Shown here one piece after another: positions 36,311 through 45,547 of a stretch of 64,000 bases of DNA. Position 1 is the first letter of the stretch; every line of letters begins with the position of its first letter. The DNA is taken from the NCBI RefSeq assembly GCF_946221105.1, contig NZ_CAMICL010000002.1, forward strand, positions 26,929-90,928, written 5' to 3'. The notes beneath the pieces are model-generated. The model was not told the origin of the DNA. It did not search any database and saw only the letters and a program-made list of their open reading frames with translations. This DNA is from an uncultured Corynebacterium sp. (GTDB lineage: Bacteria; Actinomycetota; Actinomycetes; Mycobacteriales; Mycobacteriaceae). Both the position numbers and the translations under genes were made by a program.

Positions 36311-36708
36311 TCCTCTTCGGCTTCTCCGGCGTCGGCGTTTGCGCCGTCGCCGCCGGCGACATCGTGCCCGCGCTGATCTGCGAGAGTGGCGCGGGCTTTT
36401 TGCAGCCACTCGGGCTGGTCGTCAAGCAGCGCGCGGATCTCATCGGTGGTCATGGCCTGGTCCACGCCGGCGTTTTTCAGCGCGGTCACCGAAATGCCCA
36501 GCTTGCGGGCGACCTCGGGGCGCGGGTGCGGGCCGGACAGGCGCAGGTCCTGCAGCCACTGCGGCGGATTGTCCTGCAGCTCGCGCAGCTCGGCGTGGGT
36601 CACCGCGCCGTCCTGGAACTCCTGCGGGGTGGCGGGAAGGTAGATGCCCAGCTTCTTTGCGGCGGTCACCGGCTTCATGGCGGTGCCGGAGGGGGTCTGA
36701 TCAGTCAT
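36307..36708 (-). CDS. DUF5997 family protein
   Basis: A 133-aa small protein of repeated helical segments. Three similar stretches read [30 protein letters not shown], then [17 protein letters not shown] and [20 protein letters not shown]; repeated (P-x-WLQ) motifs suggest an internal duplication. It has an acidic tail. TACCGT (plus-strand 36716-36721) ends 7 nt before ATG 36708: leaderless. It diverges from a LysR-substrate-domain gene, a pairing I recall from other corynebacteria. Function unknown. Confidence 0.7.
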   Translation of the reverse strand: MTDQTPSGTAMKPVTAAKKLGIYLPATPQEFQDGAVTHAELRELQDNPPQWLQDLRLSGPHPRPEVARKLGISVTALKNAGVDQAMTTDEIRALLDDQPEWLQKARATLADQRGHDVAGGDGANADAGEAEED

Positions 36709-36715
36709 GGCCAAA

Positions 36716-36725
36716 ACGGTAGCAT
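36716..36725. promoter_or_regulatory. Overlapping divergent -10 boxes
   Basis: TACCGT on the minus strand (36721-36716) and TAGCAT on the plus strand (36720-36725) overlap by two bases. They end 7 and 8 nt before the starts at 36708 and 36734, so both genes appear leaderless and cannot be initiated at the same time. Confidence 0.55.
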
Positions 36726-36733
36726 TGAGCGCC

Positions 36734-37312
36734 ATGCTCACCATTGCCTTCGCCACCGGCACTGAGCCGGGGAAGTGGTTCCGCCGATACGAGGAACTCA
36801 CAAGAAGTCGCCTTGAGACGGTGCCGTCGGATGATCCGTTCGTGCTCGTCGGCAAGCAAGCAACTGCGGCGCTCGTGCGACTTCCGGACGAGCGCGTCAC
36901 CGACGAGCACCACGTGGTGCGCCTCTACGAAGAGGCAGCCGGCGTCGCGGTGCCGAAAGATTCCGTCTATGCGGAGGTCGGGGAGGTCACCCGCGCGGAT
37001 GTGGCGGAGGAGATCGTGAATTTTGATGGGCCATCGCCTATCGACGACCTCCGGTCCGCCCTCCAAGTCGTCGCCGCGAACGTCGGCGTGGCCTTCGCAC
37101 CCCTGCCGCTGTTGAAGAACCTCGCGCGCAAACAGATCAAAGCGTTACCGCTTGTGGGGGAGGAGCCGGCGACCCAGATCGCGCTTGTGTGGCGCAAAGT
37201 GGACGATTCGGACGCTGTGCAGGACTTTGTCGGCGTGACAAAGGGGAGGACGGTGCGTTCCTCGCGCGGAAAAGCGCACCCCCGATCGGGTGCAAAGAGG
37301 GCTCGACGTTAA
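36734..37312 (+). CDS. LysR-type substrate-binding domain protein without HTH
   Basis: A 192-aa protein resembling only the effector domain of LysR regulators: LTIAFATGTEPGKWFRRYEE at the N-terminus, VGVAFAPLPLLKNLARKQIK and IALVWRKVDDSDAVQDFVGV near the end. No DNA-binding helix-turn-helix precedes it. It has a basic C-terminal tail (RSSRGKAHPRSGAKRARR), which could bind nucleic acid. ATG 36734 has TAGCAT 8 nt upstream. It diverges from the DUF5997 gene and may work with it; a sensor role is inference. Confidence 0.7.
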   Translation: MLTIAFATGTEPGKWFRRYEELTRSRLETVPSDDPFVLVGKQATAALVRLPDERVTDEHHVVRLYEEAAGVAVPKDSVYAEVGEVTRADVAEEIVNFDGPSPIDDLRSALQVVAANVGVAFAPLPLLKNLARKQIKALPLVGEEPATQIALVWRKVDDSDAVQDFVGVTKGRTVRSSRGKAHPRSGAKRARR

Positions 37313-37365
37313 CGCAAAGTTCATAATGGACGATGCACTAATTTCAAGAATGAAAGGTAATGATT

Positions 37366-37971
37366 ATGTTTTCCCGTAAGATTGTCGCTTCCGCAGCTGC
37401 CCTGACCCTTGGCGCAACCGGCCTGGTTGCTTGCTCCAACGATGGCGAGGGCGAGCCGACCTCCACCGAGGTTGTCTCCGAGACCGCTACCGAGACCGAG
37501 GTCGTTACCGAGGGTGCGGGCGCTGGCGACGCGGACAAGGCTGACAAGTCCGGCGAGGCTGGCGCAGGCGCTGCTGCCGGCGACGCTGAGGCCACCGAGG
37601 AGATCACCACCGCTGACGGCGCAACCGCCATGGTTCCGGCCGGCGTGAAGGCCGCTATGGACCAGTACGCTCAGCCGGAGTGGGGCGAGCCGATGGCGGT
37701 TGAGGAGACCGACGGCGGCTGGATCGTCACCTACGACAACGAGCACTACATCACCTGGAACGAGAACACCGGTGGCGCTCCGACCTGGGGCCAGATCGCT
37801 AACGAGTGGATCACCGACGTCCACCTGGACCAGAAGATGGGCTTCCCGCTCGCACCGGAGACCGAGAACGCTGACAAGTCCGGCTGGACCCAGGAGTTCG
37901 AGAACGGCACCATCGAGTGGACCCGCGGCGGCACCGCTGACGCCTTCGAGGCCATCGTCACCGAGAAGTAA
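37366..37971 (+). CDS. LGFP-repeat lipoprotein
   Basis: A 201-aa exported protein. The lipobox is LVACS (Cys about 22 from ATG 37366), followed by an acidic Thr/Glu/Ala linker (about 25-80) and a domain with the LGFP-type motif WGQIANEWITDVHLDQKMGF and PLAPETENADKSG. LGFP repeats are thought to anchor proteins to the arabinogalactan or mycolate envelope. AAAGG lies 8 nt before ATG 37366; the ATG at 37360 is too close. Strong terminators follow. Confidence 0.8.
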   Translation: MFSRKIVASAAALTLGATGLVACSNDGEGEPTSTEVVSETATETEVVTEGAGAGDADKADKSGEAGAGAAAGDAEATEEITTADGATAMVPAGVKAAMDQYAQPEWGEPMAVEETDGGWIVTYDNEHYITWNENTGGAPTWGQIANEWITDVHLDQKMGFPLAPETENADKSGWTQEFENGTIEWTRGGTADAFEAIVTEK

Positions 37972-37982
37972 ACCGGTGAAGT

Positions 37983-38041
37983 AAATCAGCGCTGAGCACT
38001 GCTGATTTCAAGCGCCACCCGGCTTCGGCCGGGTGGCGCTT
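37983..38041 (+). terminator. Double hairpin terminator
   Basis: AAATCAGC/GCTGATTT (37983-38008 region) is followed by a 14-bp perfect stem with a TTCG tetraloop (38010-38023 with 38028-38041) and T's. It ends the LGFP lipoprotein transcript. Confidence 0.85.
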
Positions 38042-38097
38042 TTGCGTTGTTTCGGCAACGTTTGCGCGCTGTGGCACGGATCTGGACAATGGGGCGC

Positions 38098-38628
38098 ATG
38101 CAAAAATCGGACTTTGCCATCCGGCCCATCCGACCGGAAGACTATCCGCAGGTACGAGCCATCTACGAGATGGGGTTACAGACAGGCAACGCCTCTTGGG
38201 AAACCAAGGGGCAGAACTGGGAGCAATTCTCCCGCAAGAAGATCATGGAGACCGTCTTCGTGGCGGTCGACGCAAACGACGACAGCAAGGTGCTCGGCTG
38301 GGTCGGCGCCGCGAAAGCGTCGACACGCAGCGTGTTCCACGGCGTGGTGGAAGACTCGATTTACACCCACCCGGACGCCCGTGGCCGCGGCGTTGCAGGC
38401 GCGCTGTTGGACCACCTGATCCAGACGTGCATCAGCCTGCACAAGTGGTCCATCCACTCCTGGATCTTCCCCGAAAATGAAGGATCCGCGGGCCTGCACA
38501 AGTCCCGCGGATTTGAAAAGGTGGGCACGTTCCACAACATGGCGCAGATGGCCTACGGCGAGCGCCAGGGCGAGTGGCGCGATTGCGACATCTGGGAGCT
38601 GATTCTGCCGATGTCGCGCGAGCAGTGA
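38098..38628 (+). CDS. GNAT N-acetyltransferase (phosphinothricin acetyltransferase-like)
   Basis: A 176-aa acetyl-CoA-dependent transferase. The N-terminal FAIRPIRPEDYPQVRAIYEM, the acetyl-CoA loop PDARGRGVAGALLDHLIQTC (about 94-113) and FPENEGSAGLHKSRGFEKVG are typical of the Pat/Bar group, which acetylate amino-acid-like toxins; the substrate is unproven. I chose ATG 38098 (GACAAT ends 7 nt upstream) over the ATG at 38089. The convergent MFS gene ends 5 bp away. Confidence 0.82.
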   Translation: MQKSDFAIRPIRPEDYPQVRAIYEMGLQTGNASWETKGQNWEQFSRKKIMETVFVAVDANDDSKVLGWVGAAKASTRSVFHGVVEDSIYTHPDARGRGVAGALLDHLIQTCISLHKWSIHSWIFPENEGSAGLHKSRGFEKVGTFHNMAQMAYGERQGEWRDCDIWELILPMSREQ

Positions 38629-38632
38629 GCTG

Positions 38633-40192
38633 CTAGCTCAAGTCCTCCTTGAGCGCCTCCTCGCGCACCGGCAACAGGAGGACAAACGCGACGACCGCCA
38701 GCGGCACCATGAGCAGGAACACGGGGGTAAGCCCGTCGTTGTAGCTGCTCAGCACGGCTTCCTTGATGGGATCCGGCAGCTGGGAAACAACGCCGGGGGT
38801 GAGGCTGTTCGCCCCGCCCTCCTGGAATTTCGCCGCGTACGCCTGGCCCTCCGGGCCCAGCTTGGCCAGCGCCTCCGGGAGGCGCTGCTCCAGGTTGTCG
38901 CGCATGTTGTGGATGAACAGCGAGCCCGCGAGCGACGCGCCAATGGACGAGCCGATCTGACGGAAGAAGTTGTTCGTGGACGTTGCAGTTCCCACGTGCT
39001 TGAGCGGGAACGAGTTCTGCACGATCAACACCAGCACCTGCATGACCAGCCCCAGGCCGAAGCCGAAGATGAACATGTAGATGCCCAGCCTGGTCAGCGA
39101 CGTGGTCACGTCCAGGCGGGAGAAGAGGAACAGACCCAGCGTGGTCACGAGCATGCCGGCCAGCGGGTAGATCTTGTAGCGGCCGGTCTTGGAGATGATG
39201 AAGCCGACCGCCATGCCGGTGACGAGCATGCCAATGACCATCGGCAGCATCATCAGGCCCGCCTCGGTGGGGGTGAGCTGGTGGACCATCTGCAGGTAGG
39301 TGGGCAGGTATGCCAGGCCGCTGGTCATGGCCAGACCCAGCACGGTGCCTGCCAGGGTGGTCAGGACCATGTTGCGGTTTGTGAACAGGTCCATCGGGAT
39401 CAGCGGGTTGGTCGCGCGCAGCTCCACAAACACGAACGCCACGGCGGCAACAAGCGCGATAAGCGAGGTGGCGATGATGGTGGGGGAGGTCCACTCGTAC
39501 TGGGTGCCGCCCCACGTGGTGGTGAGGATCAGCGAGGTGGTGGCCACCACCATCAGCGTGGTGCCCAGGTAGTCATAGTGCATGCCCTTGGCGGAGCCGC
39601 GGCGCAGGCGCAGCACGGCGGCGCACACGCTCATGGCCAAAATGCCGAGCGGGATGTTCATCCACAGCGCCCAGCGCCAGCCGGGCCCGTCGGTGAACCA
39701 TCCGCCGAGCACCGGGCCGAGCACCGAGGACACGCCGAAGACGGCGCCCATGACACCCATGTACTTGCCGCGCTCGCGGGCGGGGACCACCTCGGCGATG
39801 ATGGATTGCGAGTTCACCATCATTCCGCCCGCGCCCAAGCCCTGGATGGCGCGTCCGATGATCAAAAGCTCCATGGTGTGGGCGAAGCCGCCGATGGTGG
39901 AGCCGATAACGAACAAGCCGATGCCGGTGATGTAGAGCCACTTGCGGCCCAGGATGTCGCCGAGCTTGCCGTTGACCGGCATGGCGATGGTCATGGTGAC
40001 CAGGAATGCCGAGATGACCCAGCTCATGTGGTCCACGCCGCCGAGCTCGCCGACGATGGTGGGCAGGGCGGTGGCGAAAATCATCTGGCCCAGCGAGCTC
40101 ATCAGCATGGTCAGCAGCAGGGCCGAGAACACCAGCCCCACGTTTGGCGGGGTGGCCTGAAGCGGATCGCGGTCCGCGCGGGTTTCTACCAT
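38633..40192 (-). CDS. EmrB/QacA-type (DHA2) multidrug MFS efflux pump
   Basis: A 519-aa 14-helix drug:proton antiporter. Motifs include [20 protein letters not shown] (motif A), [20 protein letters not shown] and [20 protein letters not shown] (motif C, antiporter signature). ATG 40192 overlaps the end of the upstream TetR gene by 7 bp, so the pump and its regulator are co-translated. Likely substrates are hydrophobic or cationic drugs (family-level statement). Confidence 0.87.
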   Translation of the reverse strand: MVETRADRDPLQATPPNVGLVFSALLLTMLMSSLGQMIFATALPTIVGELGGVDHMSWVISAFLVTMTIAMPVNGKLGDILGRKWLYITGIGLFVIGSTIGGFAHTMELLIIGRAIQGLGAGGMMVNSQSIIAEVVPARERGKYMGVMGAVFGVSSVLGPVLGGWFTDGPGWRWALWMNIPLGILAMSVCAAVLRLRRGSAKGMHYDYLGTTLMVVATTSLILTTTWGGTQYEWTSPTIIATSLIALVAAVAFVFVELRATNPLIPMDLFTNRNMVLTTLAGTVLGLAMTSGLAYLPTYLQMVHQLTPTEAGLMMLPMVIGMLVTGMAVGFIISKTGRYKIYPLAGMLVTTLGLFLFSRLDVTTSLTRLGIYMFIFGFGLGLVMQVLVLIVQNSFPLKHVGTATSTNNFFRQIGSSIGASLAGSLFIHNMRDNLEQRLPEALAKLGPEGQAYAAKFQEGGANSLTPGVVSQLPDPIKEAVLSSYNDGLTPVFLLMVPLAVVAFVLLLPVREEALKEDLS

Positions 40193-40794
40193 TTCATCTC
40201 CTTTGCGTAGACGGTGAGATCGTGTGCGTTTGCCAGCAGTTGCTCGACGGGGTCGGCGCCCTCCGGAGGGTGCCACAGGTAGCGGCTGACCGCTCCCTGG
40301 AACAGCACGACGATGAAGTGCGTCTCGTCCTCCAGCGTCCCGGGGTGCTTCCGGTCTTCGGGGAAGCGTTCGAAGTGGGCGTAAACGGCGCGGCCGACCT
40401 CGGTGAGGAACCCGCGTTTGCGGGCGGCCTCGGCGTGCATCAGGCCGGGGTTGTTTTCCAACAGCTCGCGGCGGCATTTCGCGGCTGGCCCGTCAAAGCG
40501 CCCCGGCTCCACTTCGATGGAGCGGATGACGAGCTCGAGCACATTGTCGCTTCGCGTCTGACGAATTGCGTCGAGCGCATCCTCGCTGAAGGCGAAGGGG
40601 AACGAGCCCAAGATCGCCTCGTCTTTGGAGTCGACGTAGTTGAAAAACGTGCGCCTGGAAATGCCCGCGGCGCCGCAGATGTCGTCGACGGTGACGTTGT
40701 CGTACCCGTGCGCGCGGACAAGTTTCGCGGCTTCGTCGCGGATGCGTTGCAGCGTCTCGCGCCGCTTCTGCTCCCTGATTCCCTCAATTTGCAC
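40186..40794 (-). CDS. TetR family regulator of the efflux pump
   Basis: A 202-aa repressor. The N-terminal HTH reads [40 protein letters not shown] and [12 protein letters not shown]; the C-terminal half is the ligand domain. GTG 40794 is favoured since TAATAT (plus-strand 40803-40808) ends 8 nt upstream (leaderless); a TTG at 40803 falls inside the -10 box. It starts the efflux operon and very probably represses it through the palindrome over its own start. Confidence 0.85.
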   Translation of the reverse strand: MQIEGIREQKRRETLQRIRDEAAKLVRAHGYDNVTVDDICGAAGISRRTFFNYVDSKDEAILGSFPFAFSEDALDAIRQTRSDNVLELVIRSIEVEPGRFDGPAAKCRRELLENNPGLMHAEAARKRGFLTEVGRAVYAHFERFPEDRKHPGTLEDETHFIVVLFQGAVSRYLWHPPEGADPVEQLLANAHDLTVYAKEMKW

Positions 40795-40819
40795 GGGGTG
40801 CAATATTACACCCGGTGCA
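40790..40819. promoter_or_regulatory. TetR operator palindrome
   Basis: Arms TGCACGGGGTG (40790-40800) and CACCCGGTGCA (40809-40819) match as an inverted repeat with one mismatch around an 8-bp spacer holding the TAATAT -10 box. A dimer bound here would block the promoter and start codon. Confidence 0.75.
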
Positions 40820-40821
40820 CG

Positions 40822-41325
40822 TTAAGGCAAGCCCGCTGAAAGCTCGCCCTCTACCAGCGCTTTTCCATCCTCTAAGTAGGTCAGCTTCACAATGCCGGGC
40901 GTGTGCTTCTCGACGTCCCAACGGCCCTGCCCGTCATTACAGCCCTTTGTCAACGGGATCGACTCGCCCTCTTCACCGATCAGCGCCGTGCAGCCGGTCA
41001 GCGGATAGGTCACCGAGGCGGTGCCGCCGCCGAAGGTCGCCACCGCGGGCCATGCCTTGACCTTCGCGTCGTCCTCCAAACTGTTCAGCGTTCCGGTGTA
41101 GGTGCCGGTGGGGGCCGAAGGGTCGTCGATAGGCGATTGCGGCTGCGCGGTGACCGTGACCGTTTCGGGGACGGTGTTTGCGGGCTCGGGCCGCGGGTTG
41201 GCGTACCAGTAGGCCGCCGCGAGCGCGACGCCAATGATGGCGACGATGAGCGCGAGCACCCCGCCGACGACCCACGGCTTGTTCGGGCCGCCCGCGGTGC
41301 GCAGCTCGGAGAAAGAATCAGGCAT
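40822..41325 (-). CDS. Single-pass membrane protein of unknown function
   Basis: A 167-aa protein: short cytosolic N-terminus, one helix (VVGGVLALIVAIIGVALAAAYWY, about 19-41), a Thr/Pro/Ser linker (TVPETVTVTAQPQSPIDDPS) and an outside domain of about 95 residues with two cysteines (TGCTAL, KGCNDG). It resembles small actinobacterial cell-surface proteins. ATG 41325 follows a T-run and GGGGG of the fum terminator. The TetR gene starts 27 bp downstream. Not recognised. Confidence 0.6.
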   Translation of the reverse strand: MPDSFSELRTAGGPNKPWVVGGVLALIVAIIGVALAAAYWYANPRPEPANTVPETVTVTAQPQSPIDDPSAPTGTYTGTLNSLEDDAKVKAWPAVATFGGGTASVTYPLTGCTALIGEEGESIPLTKGCNDGQGRWDVEKHTPGIVKLTYLEDGKALVEGELSAGLP

Positions 41326-41326
41326 G

Positions 41327-41365
41327 GAAAAAGCCCCCAGCGAGTTAGTTGATGTGCTGGGGGCT
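41327..41365 (-). terminator. Terminator after fum, abutting the next start codon
   Basis: AGCCCCCAGC (41332-41341) pairs with GCTGGGGGCT (41356-41365) and is followed on the minus strand by TTTTT (41331-41327), one base before CATG of the gene at 41325. The 3' arm also holds the only Shine-Dalgarno-like sequence for that gene. Confidence 0.8.
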
Positions 41366-41391
41366 GATTCTAGCTACGCGCTAGTTGCGGC

Positions 41392-42792
41392 CTAGTTTCG
41401 GTCAGTGTTGGCCATGGACAGCACGTCGAGGCGCTTGTCCAGCTCCTCCTCGGTGAGCTTCTCGCCGTCCACGAAGCCGAGGTCGATGGTGGCCTGGCGG
41501 ATGGTGATGCCCTCCTTGATCGCGTGCTTGGCAATCTTCGCGGCGTTTTCGTAGCCGATCGCGGAGTTGAGCGGGGTCACGATCGACGGGGAAGACTCTG
41601 CCAAGGTGCGCATGCGCTCTTCGTTGGGCTCGATGCCGTCGACAAGCTTGGTGGCGAACTGGCGGGCCGTGTTCGCCAGCAGGCGGGAGGACTCGAGGAC
41701 GTTGCGCGCCATCATCGGGATGAACACGTTGAGCTCGAACTGGCCCTGGGTGCCGCCGAACGCGACAGCCGCGTCGTTGCCGATGACCTGCGCGGAGACC
41801 TGGGTTGCGGTCTCGCACAGCACCGGGTTGACCTTGCCCGGCATGATGGAGGAGCCCGGCTGCAGATCCGGCAGGTGGATCTCGCCGAAGCCGGCCAGCG
41901 GGCCGGAGCCCATCAGGCGGATGTCGTTGGCGATCTTGTACAGGGACACGGCCACGGTGCGCATCGCGCCGGAGAACTCGACCAGGCCGTCGCGGTTGGC
42001 CTGCGCCTCGAAGTGGTTCTCCGCCTCGGACAGCTGCTCGATGCCGGTGAGCTTCTTCAGCTCCTCGGTGACCTTGCCGCCGAACTCGGCCGGGGTGTTG
42101 ATGCCGGTGCCCACAGCGGTGCCGCCGATGGCGAGCTCGCCCAGGCGCTCCAGGGTCGCCTCGACGCGCGCGACGCCGAGCTCGATCTGGCGGGCGTAGC
42201 CGGAGAACTCCTGGCCCAGGGTCACCGGGGTGGCATCCATGAGGTGGGTGCGGCCGGACTTGACCACCTCGTGCCACTCCTTGGCCTTCTTCTCCAGGGA
42301 CTCCTGCAGCACCTTCAGCGCCGGGATCAGGTCGCTGGCCGCGGCCTCGGTGGCGGCGACGTGGGTGGCGGTGGGGAAGGTGTCGTTGGAGGACTGGCCC
42401 ATGTTCACGTGGTCGTTCGGGTGGACCTCAACGCCGTTCGCCTTCGCGATGGAGGCGATGACCTCGTTGGTGTTCATGTTGGACGAGGTGCCGGAACCGG
42501 TCTGGAACACATCGATGGGGAACTGCTCGTCGTGCTTGCCGTCCGCGATCTCCTTCGCGGCGGCGATGATGGCGTCGGCCTTCTCGGCGTCCAGGTTGCC
42601 CAGGTCCTTGTTCACCTGCGCGCACGCGGCCTTGAGCAGGCCGAGCGCGCGGATCTGCTGGGCTTCCAGGCCGCGGCCAGAGATGGGGAAGTTCTCCACA
42701 GCGCGCTGCGTCTGGGCGCGCCAGAGAGCGTCGACGGGCACCTTGACCTCGCCCATCGTGTCATGTTCGATGCGGTATTCCTGATCAGCCAT
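41392..42792 (-). CDS. fum: Class II fumarate hydratase
   Basis: TCA-cycle hydration of fumarate to malate without iron. The 466-aa protein has [19 protein letters not shown] (about 97-115), [18 protein letters not shown], the catalytic [20 protein letters not shown] with His, and the signature [15 protein letters not shown] (about 317-331). ATG 42792 is 6 nt after AAAGGA and preferred over the ATG one codon earlier. fum-glpX proximity matches mycobacteria. Confidence 0.96.
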   Translation of the reverse strand: MADQEYRIEHDTMGEVKVPVDALWRAQTQRAVENFPISGRGLEAQQIRALGLLKAACAQVNKDLGNLDAEKADAIIAAAKEIADGKHDEQFPIDVFQTGSGTSSNMNTNEVIASIAKANGVEVHPNDHVNMGQSSNDTFPTATHVAATEAAASDLIPALKVLQESLEKKAKEWHEVVKSGRTHLMDATPVTLGQEFSGYARQIELGVARVEATLERLGELAIGGTAVGTGINTPAEFGGKVTEELKKLTGIEQLSEAENHFEAQANRDGLVEFSGAMRTVAVSLYKIANDIRLMGSGPLAGFGEIHLPDLQPGSSIMPGKVNPVLCETATQVSAQVIGNDAAVAFGGTQGQFELNVFIPMMARNVLESSRLLANTARQFATKLVDGIEPNEERMRTLAESSPSIVTPLNSAIGYENAAKIAKHAIKEGITIRQATIDLGFVDGEKLTEEELDKRLDVLSMANTDRN

Positions 42793-42895
42793 CATTGTCC
42801 TTTACTACTGTCGCGTGCACGCCGCGCGCGGTAGAGTGCGCGCGTGCCTTTCCACTGCACGATTATGCACCAACCGGACATAACGAGGAGACGAA

Positions 42896-43597
42896 ATGCC
42901 CGAACCGCAGGCCATGAAGACCCCCACTTTGAGGGACGCGGGAGTCGCGGCCGCCGCGATGGGGGCGATGTACGTTCTGCTCCTCGGCCAGGGGCTGGTT
43001 TTGGTGCGCGCCGGTGTGTCCCGGACTGTGGCGCTGACGGTGCTGCCGGTTGCCGTGTTGGTCGCGCTGGCGGTGCCGACGGTGCTGCTCGTGCGCTACA
43101 TGCGGCACCGCGGTCTTGAGCTCGGCTTCTCGCGGCTCGGGCGCCGGGGCTGGCACCTGCTGTGGCAGGCCCCGGCGGTGGTGCTCGGCTCGGCGGCGGC
43201 GACCTCGGTTGTCGCGCCGCTTTTCGGGCTTGAGCCCGGAGGCGATTCCACAGGGGACATCCTCGCCCGGGATCTGGATAGCGCCGCGCCGGTGCTGGCT
43301 CTGCTCGCCGGTTACTTGCTCATCGGTCCGTTCATTGAGGAGATCGTGTTCCGCCGCGTCCTCATGAACTACTTCGACACGCTCATGCCGGCGGCTGCGA
43401 GCGTGGTGGCCACCTCAGCGATTTTCGGGGCGGCCCACATCGCGCCGCCGGCGATCGTGTTCACCTTCTTCTCCGGCATCGGCCTGGCGCTGGTGGCGCG
43501 CTTCCACGGCACCATCACCGCCAGCTACATCGTGCACGTGGTGAACAACCTATTGGCCAGCGCGGCGGTGATCGGCGCGCTGCTCAGCGGGGTTTAG
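42896..43597 (+). CDS. CPBP family intramembrane metalloprotease, second copy
   Basis: A 233-aa protein with about seven hydrophobic segments and the full motif set: [15 protein letters not shown] (EExxxR, about 145-159), [15 protein letters not shown] and [20 protein letters not shown] precedes ATG 42896. It is unrelated in detail to the CPBP protein at 22079. Its stop overlaps that of convergent glpX by 4 bp. Substrate unknown. Confidence 0.8.
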   Translation: MPEPQAMKTPTLRDAGVAAAAMGAMYVLLLGQGLVLVRAGVSRTVALTVLPVAVLVALAVPTVLLVRYMRHRGLELGFSRLGRRGWHLLWQAPAVVLGSAAATSVVAPLFGLEPGGDSTGDILARDLDSAAPVLALLAGYLLIGPFIEEIVFRRVLMNYFDTLMPAAASVVATSAIFGAAHIAPPAIVFTFFSGIGLALVARFHGTITASYIVHVVNNLLASAAVIGALLSGV

Positions 43598-44604
43598 TTC
43601 TCCGGCTCGGTGTAGTCCACCACGGAGTAATCCTGCAGCTTGGCCATCTGGTGCTGGGACTCCACGAAGCGCACGGTGCCCGACTTCGAGCGCATCACCA
43701 GCGAACGGGTGGTCGCACCCGACTTGCGGTAGGTCACGCCCTGCAGCATGTCGCCGTTGGTCACGCCGGTGGCGGCGAAGTAGCAGTTGTCGGAGGTGAC
43801 CAGGTCGTTGATGCCCAGCACGCGGTCCAGGTCGTGGCCGGCGGCGAGGACCTTTTCGCGCTCCACGTCGTCCTGCGGGGCGAGCATGCCCTGGATCTCG
43901 CCGCCTAGGCACTTCAGGGCGCACGCCGTGACGACACCCTCCGGGGTGCCGCCGATACCCATCGCAATGTCGATGCCGTTGTCGTGCTGCGCCGCGGCGA
44001 TGGCGCCGGCGACGTCGCCGTCCATGATGAAGCGGACTTTGGCGCCGGCGGCGCGGATGTCGTCGACAAGCTGCTTGTGGCGCGGACGATCAAGCACGAC
44101 CACCGTGATGTCGGCGGGGCGCACGCCCTTCGCCTCCGCGACCGCGTTGATGTTCTCTGCGGTGGACTTGGTGATGTCGATCGCGCCGACCGCCTCCGGG
44201 CCGACGGCGATCTTGTTCATGTAGAAGGCGTCCTGCGGGTTGAACATCGAGCCGCGGTCGGCGGCGGCGATGACGGAGATCGCGTTCGGGCGGCCCTCGG
44301 CCATCAGGCGGGTGCCGTCGACCGGGTCGACGGCGATGTCCACGGCGGCGCCGCGGCCGGTGCCGACCTGCTCGCCGTTGAACAGCATCGGGGCCTCATC
44401 CTTTTCGCCCTCGCCGATGACGATCACGCCGTCCATCTCCACGGAGTTGATCATCTTGCGCATCGCGTTGACGGCCGCGCCGTCGCCCTCGTTCTTCTGG
44501 CCGCGGCCCACCCAGCGGCCGGAGGCGAGTGCGGCGGCCTCGGTGACGCGCACCAGCTCCATCGCGAGATTGCGGTCGGGGAAAAGATCGGACTGTTCGG
44601 TCAT
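43594..44604 (-). CDS. glpX: Class II fructose-1,6-bisphosphatase
   Basis: Gluconeogenic phosphatase of the GlpX type (336 aa). Metal and substrate motifs are [40 protein letters not shown] (about 63-82), [20 protein letters not shown] (about 88-107) and [20 protein letters not shown]. The enzyme is the sole FBPase in many actinobacteria. ATG 44604; conserved position next to fum. Confidence 0.95.
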   Translation of the reverse strand: MTEQSDLFPDRNLAMELVRVTEAAALASGRWVGRGQKNEGDGAAVNAMRKMINSVEMDGVIVIGEGEKDEAPMLFNGEQVGTGRGAAVDIAVDPVDGTRLMAEGRPNAISVIAAADRGSMFNPQDAFYMNKIAVGPEAVGAIDITKSTAENINAVAEAKGVRPADITVVVLDRPRHKQLVDDIRAAGAKVRFIMDGDVAGAIAAAQHDNGIDIAMGIGGTPEGVVTACALKCLGGEIQGMLAPQDDVEREKVLAAGHDLDRVLGINDLVTSDNCYFAATGVTNGDMLQGVTYRKSGATTRSLVMRSKSGTVRFVESQHQMAKLQDYSVVDYTEPEN

Positions 44605-44726
44605 GGGGAGGCCTTCCTAAACATGAATCACAAAAAGACCCCTCTATTGTGTCACTACCAATCGCGTTATTGCCCGTTCTTCCCACCTTTAAGGGGGAAG
44701 CGGGGGCGCATGCCATACTGTTCGGC

Positions 44727-45308
44727 GTGGCTAGCAACAAAAAACCCCGCATCTTCCAGGACGGACGAGACATCGCGATCAACTCCGTGCTCATCATCGT
44801 GCTGATGGTCGTCGCCGTCGGCGCGACCGGGCTGTGCTCGTTTAACCCCGGCGCACCCGAGCAGGGGCCGGTCCAAGAGGTCGACGCGAAGACCTTCCTC
44901 GACTTGGAGGCGCGCGGCGTGGATTTCCCCGTGCGCTACCCGGAGATGCCGGAAGGCTGGGTCACCAACTCCGCGCGCCGCTCCATGCTGGGCGGACAGC
45001 CGGCGCCGACGGTCGGCTGGGTCACCCCGGACCGCGGCTTCATCCAGCTCACTCAAACTGGCGTCGACGCGAATGAAGCGGCGGAGGGCGCGGACGGTAA
45101 GCCGCGCACCCTGGACCGCACCGAGGACATCGACGGCCGCAGCGTCGAGGTCTACACCTCCGACGACAAGGACGTGCGCGATCTGTGGGTCGTCGACGCG
45201 GGCGATGCCCGGCTCGTGCTCACCGGCGCCGGCGAGGCGCGCGAGTTCGAGGAACTGATCTCGACTGCGCTGGCTACTGCTCCGATTCAGGCTGCTGACG
45301 GGAACTGA
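44727..45308 (+). CDS. DUF4245 membrane-anchored protein
   Basis: A 193-aa protein with a short cytosolic start, one helix ([20 protein letters not shown], about 18-37) and an extracytoplasmic domain containing [20 protein letters not shown] and a C-terminal [20 protein letters not shown]. This matches the DUF4245 gene beside glpX in mycobacteria. GTG 44727 has CATACT (44714-44719) ending 7 nt upstream: leaderless. Its 3' end overlaps the convergent xseB by 35 bp. Function unknown. Confidence 0.75.
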   Translation: MASNKKPRIFQDGRDIAINSVLIIVLMVVAVGATGLCSFNPGAPEQGPVQEVDAKTFLDLEARGVDFPVRYPEMPEGWVTNSARRSMLGGQPAPTVGWVTPDRGFIQLTQTGVDANEAAEGADGKPRTLDRTEDIDGRSVEVYTSDDKDVRDLWVVDAGDARLVLTGAGEAREFEELISTALATAPIQAADGN

Positions 45309-45537
45309 TCGCTTCTTCGACGCGCTTTGAAGCGCCGTCCAGAAGCACCTCGCACCGCTTCGCCAACGCCTCGCCGCGCTCCCAGTACTTCAGTGACTCG
45401 TCCAGGCTCATCTGGCCCAGCTCGAGGATCTTCACGGTTTCGACCAGCTCGTCGCGGGCCTGCTCGTAGCTCAAGGTGGCCGGGTCCGGCAGGGCGTTGT
45501 CGTTGGCCTGGCCGGTGCCGAAAGAATTCTCAGTCAT
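45274..45537 (-). CDS. xseB: Exodeoxyribonuclease VII small subunit
   Basis: An 87-aa coiled partner of XseA. The diagnostic stretch [20 protein letters not shown], then [20 protein letters not shown] and [15 protein letters not shown] fill most of the protein. It follows xseA by 10 bp in the same operon and overlaps the end of the DUF4245 gene on the opposite strand. Confidence 0.92.
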   Translation of the reverse strand: MTENSFGTGQANDNALPDPATLSYEQARDELVETVKILELGQMSLDESLKYWERGEALAKRCEVLLDGASKRVEEAISSRQQPESEQ

Positions 45538-45547
45538 TTATGTGTTC

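Noticed and set aside
37036..41134. GCYTATCGACG as a polar chromosome-segregation (KOPS-like) signal
   Set aside because: Orientations are evenly mixed (7 to 6) within a window that probably lies on one replication arm.
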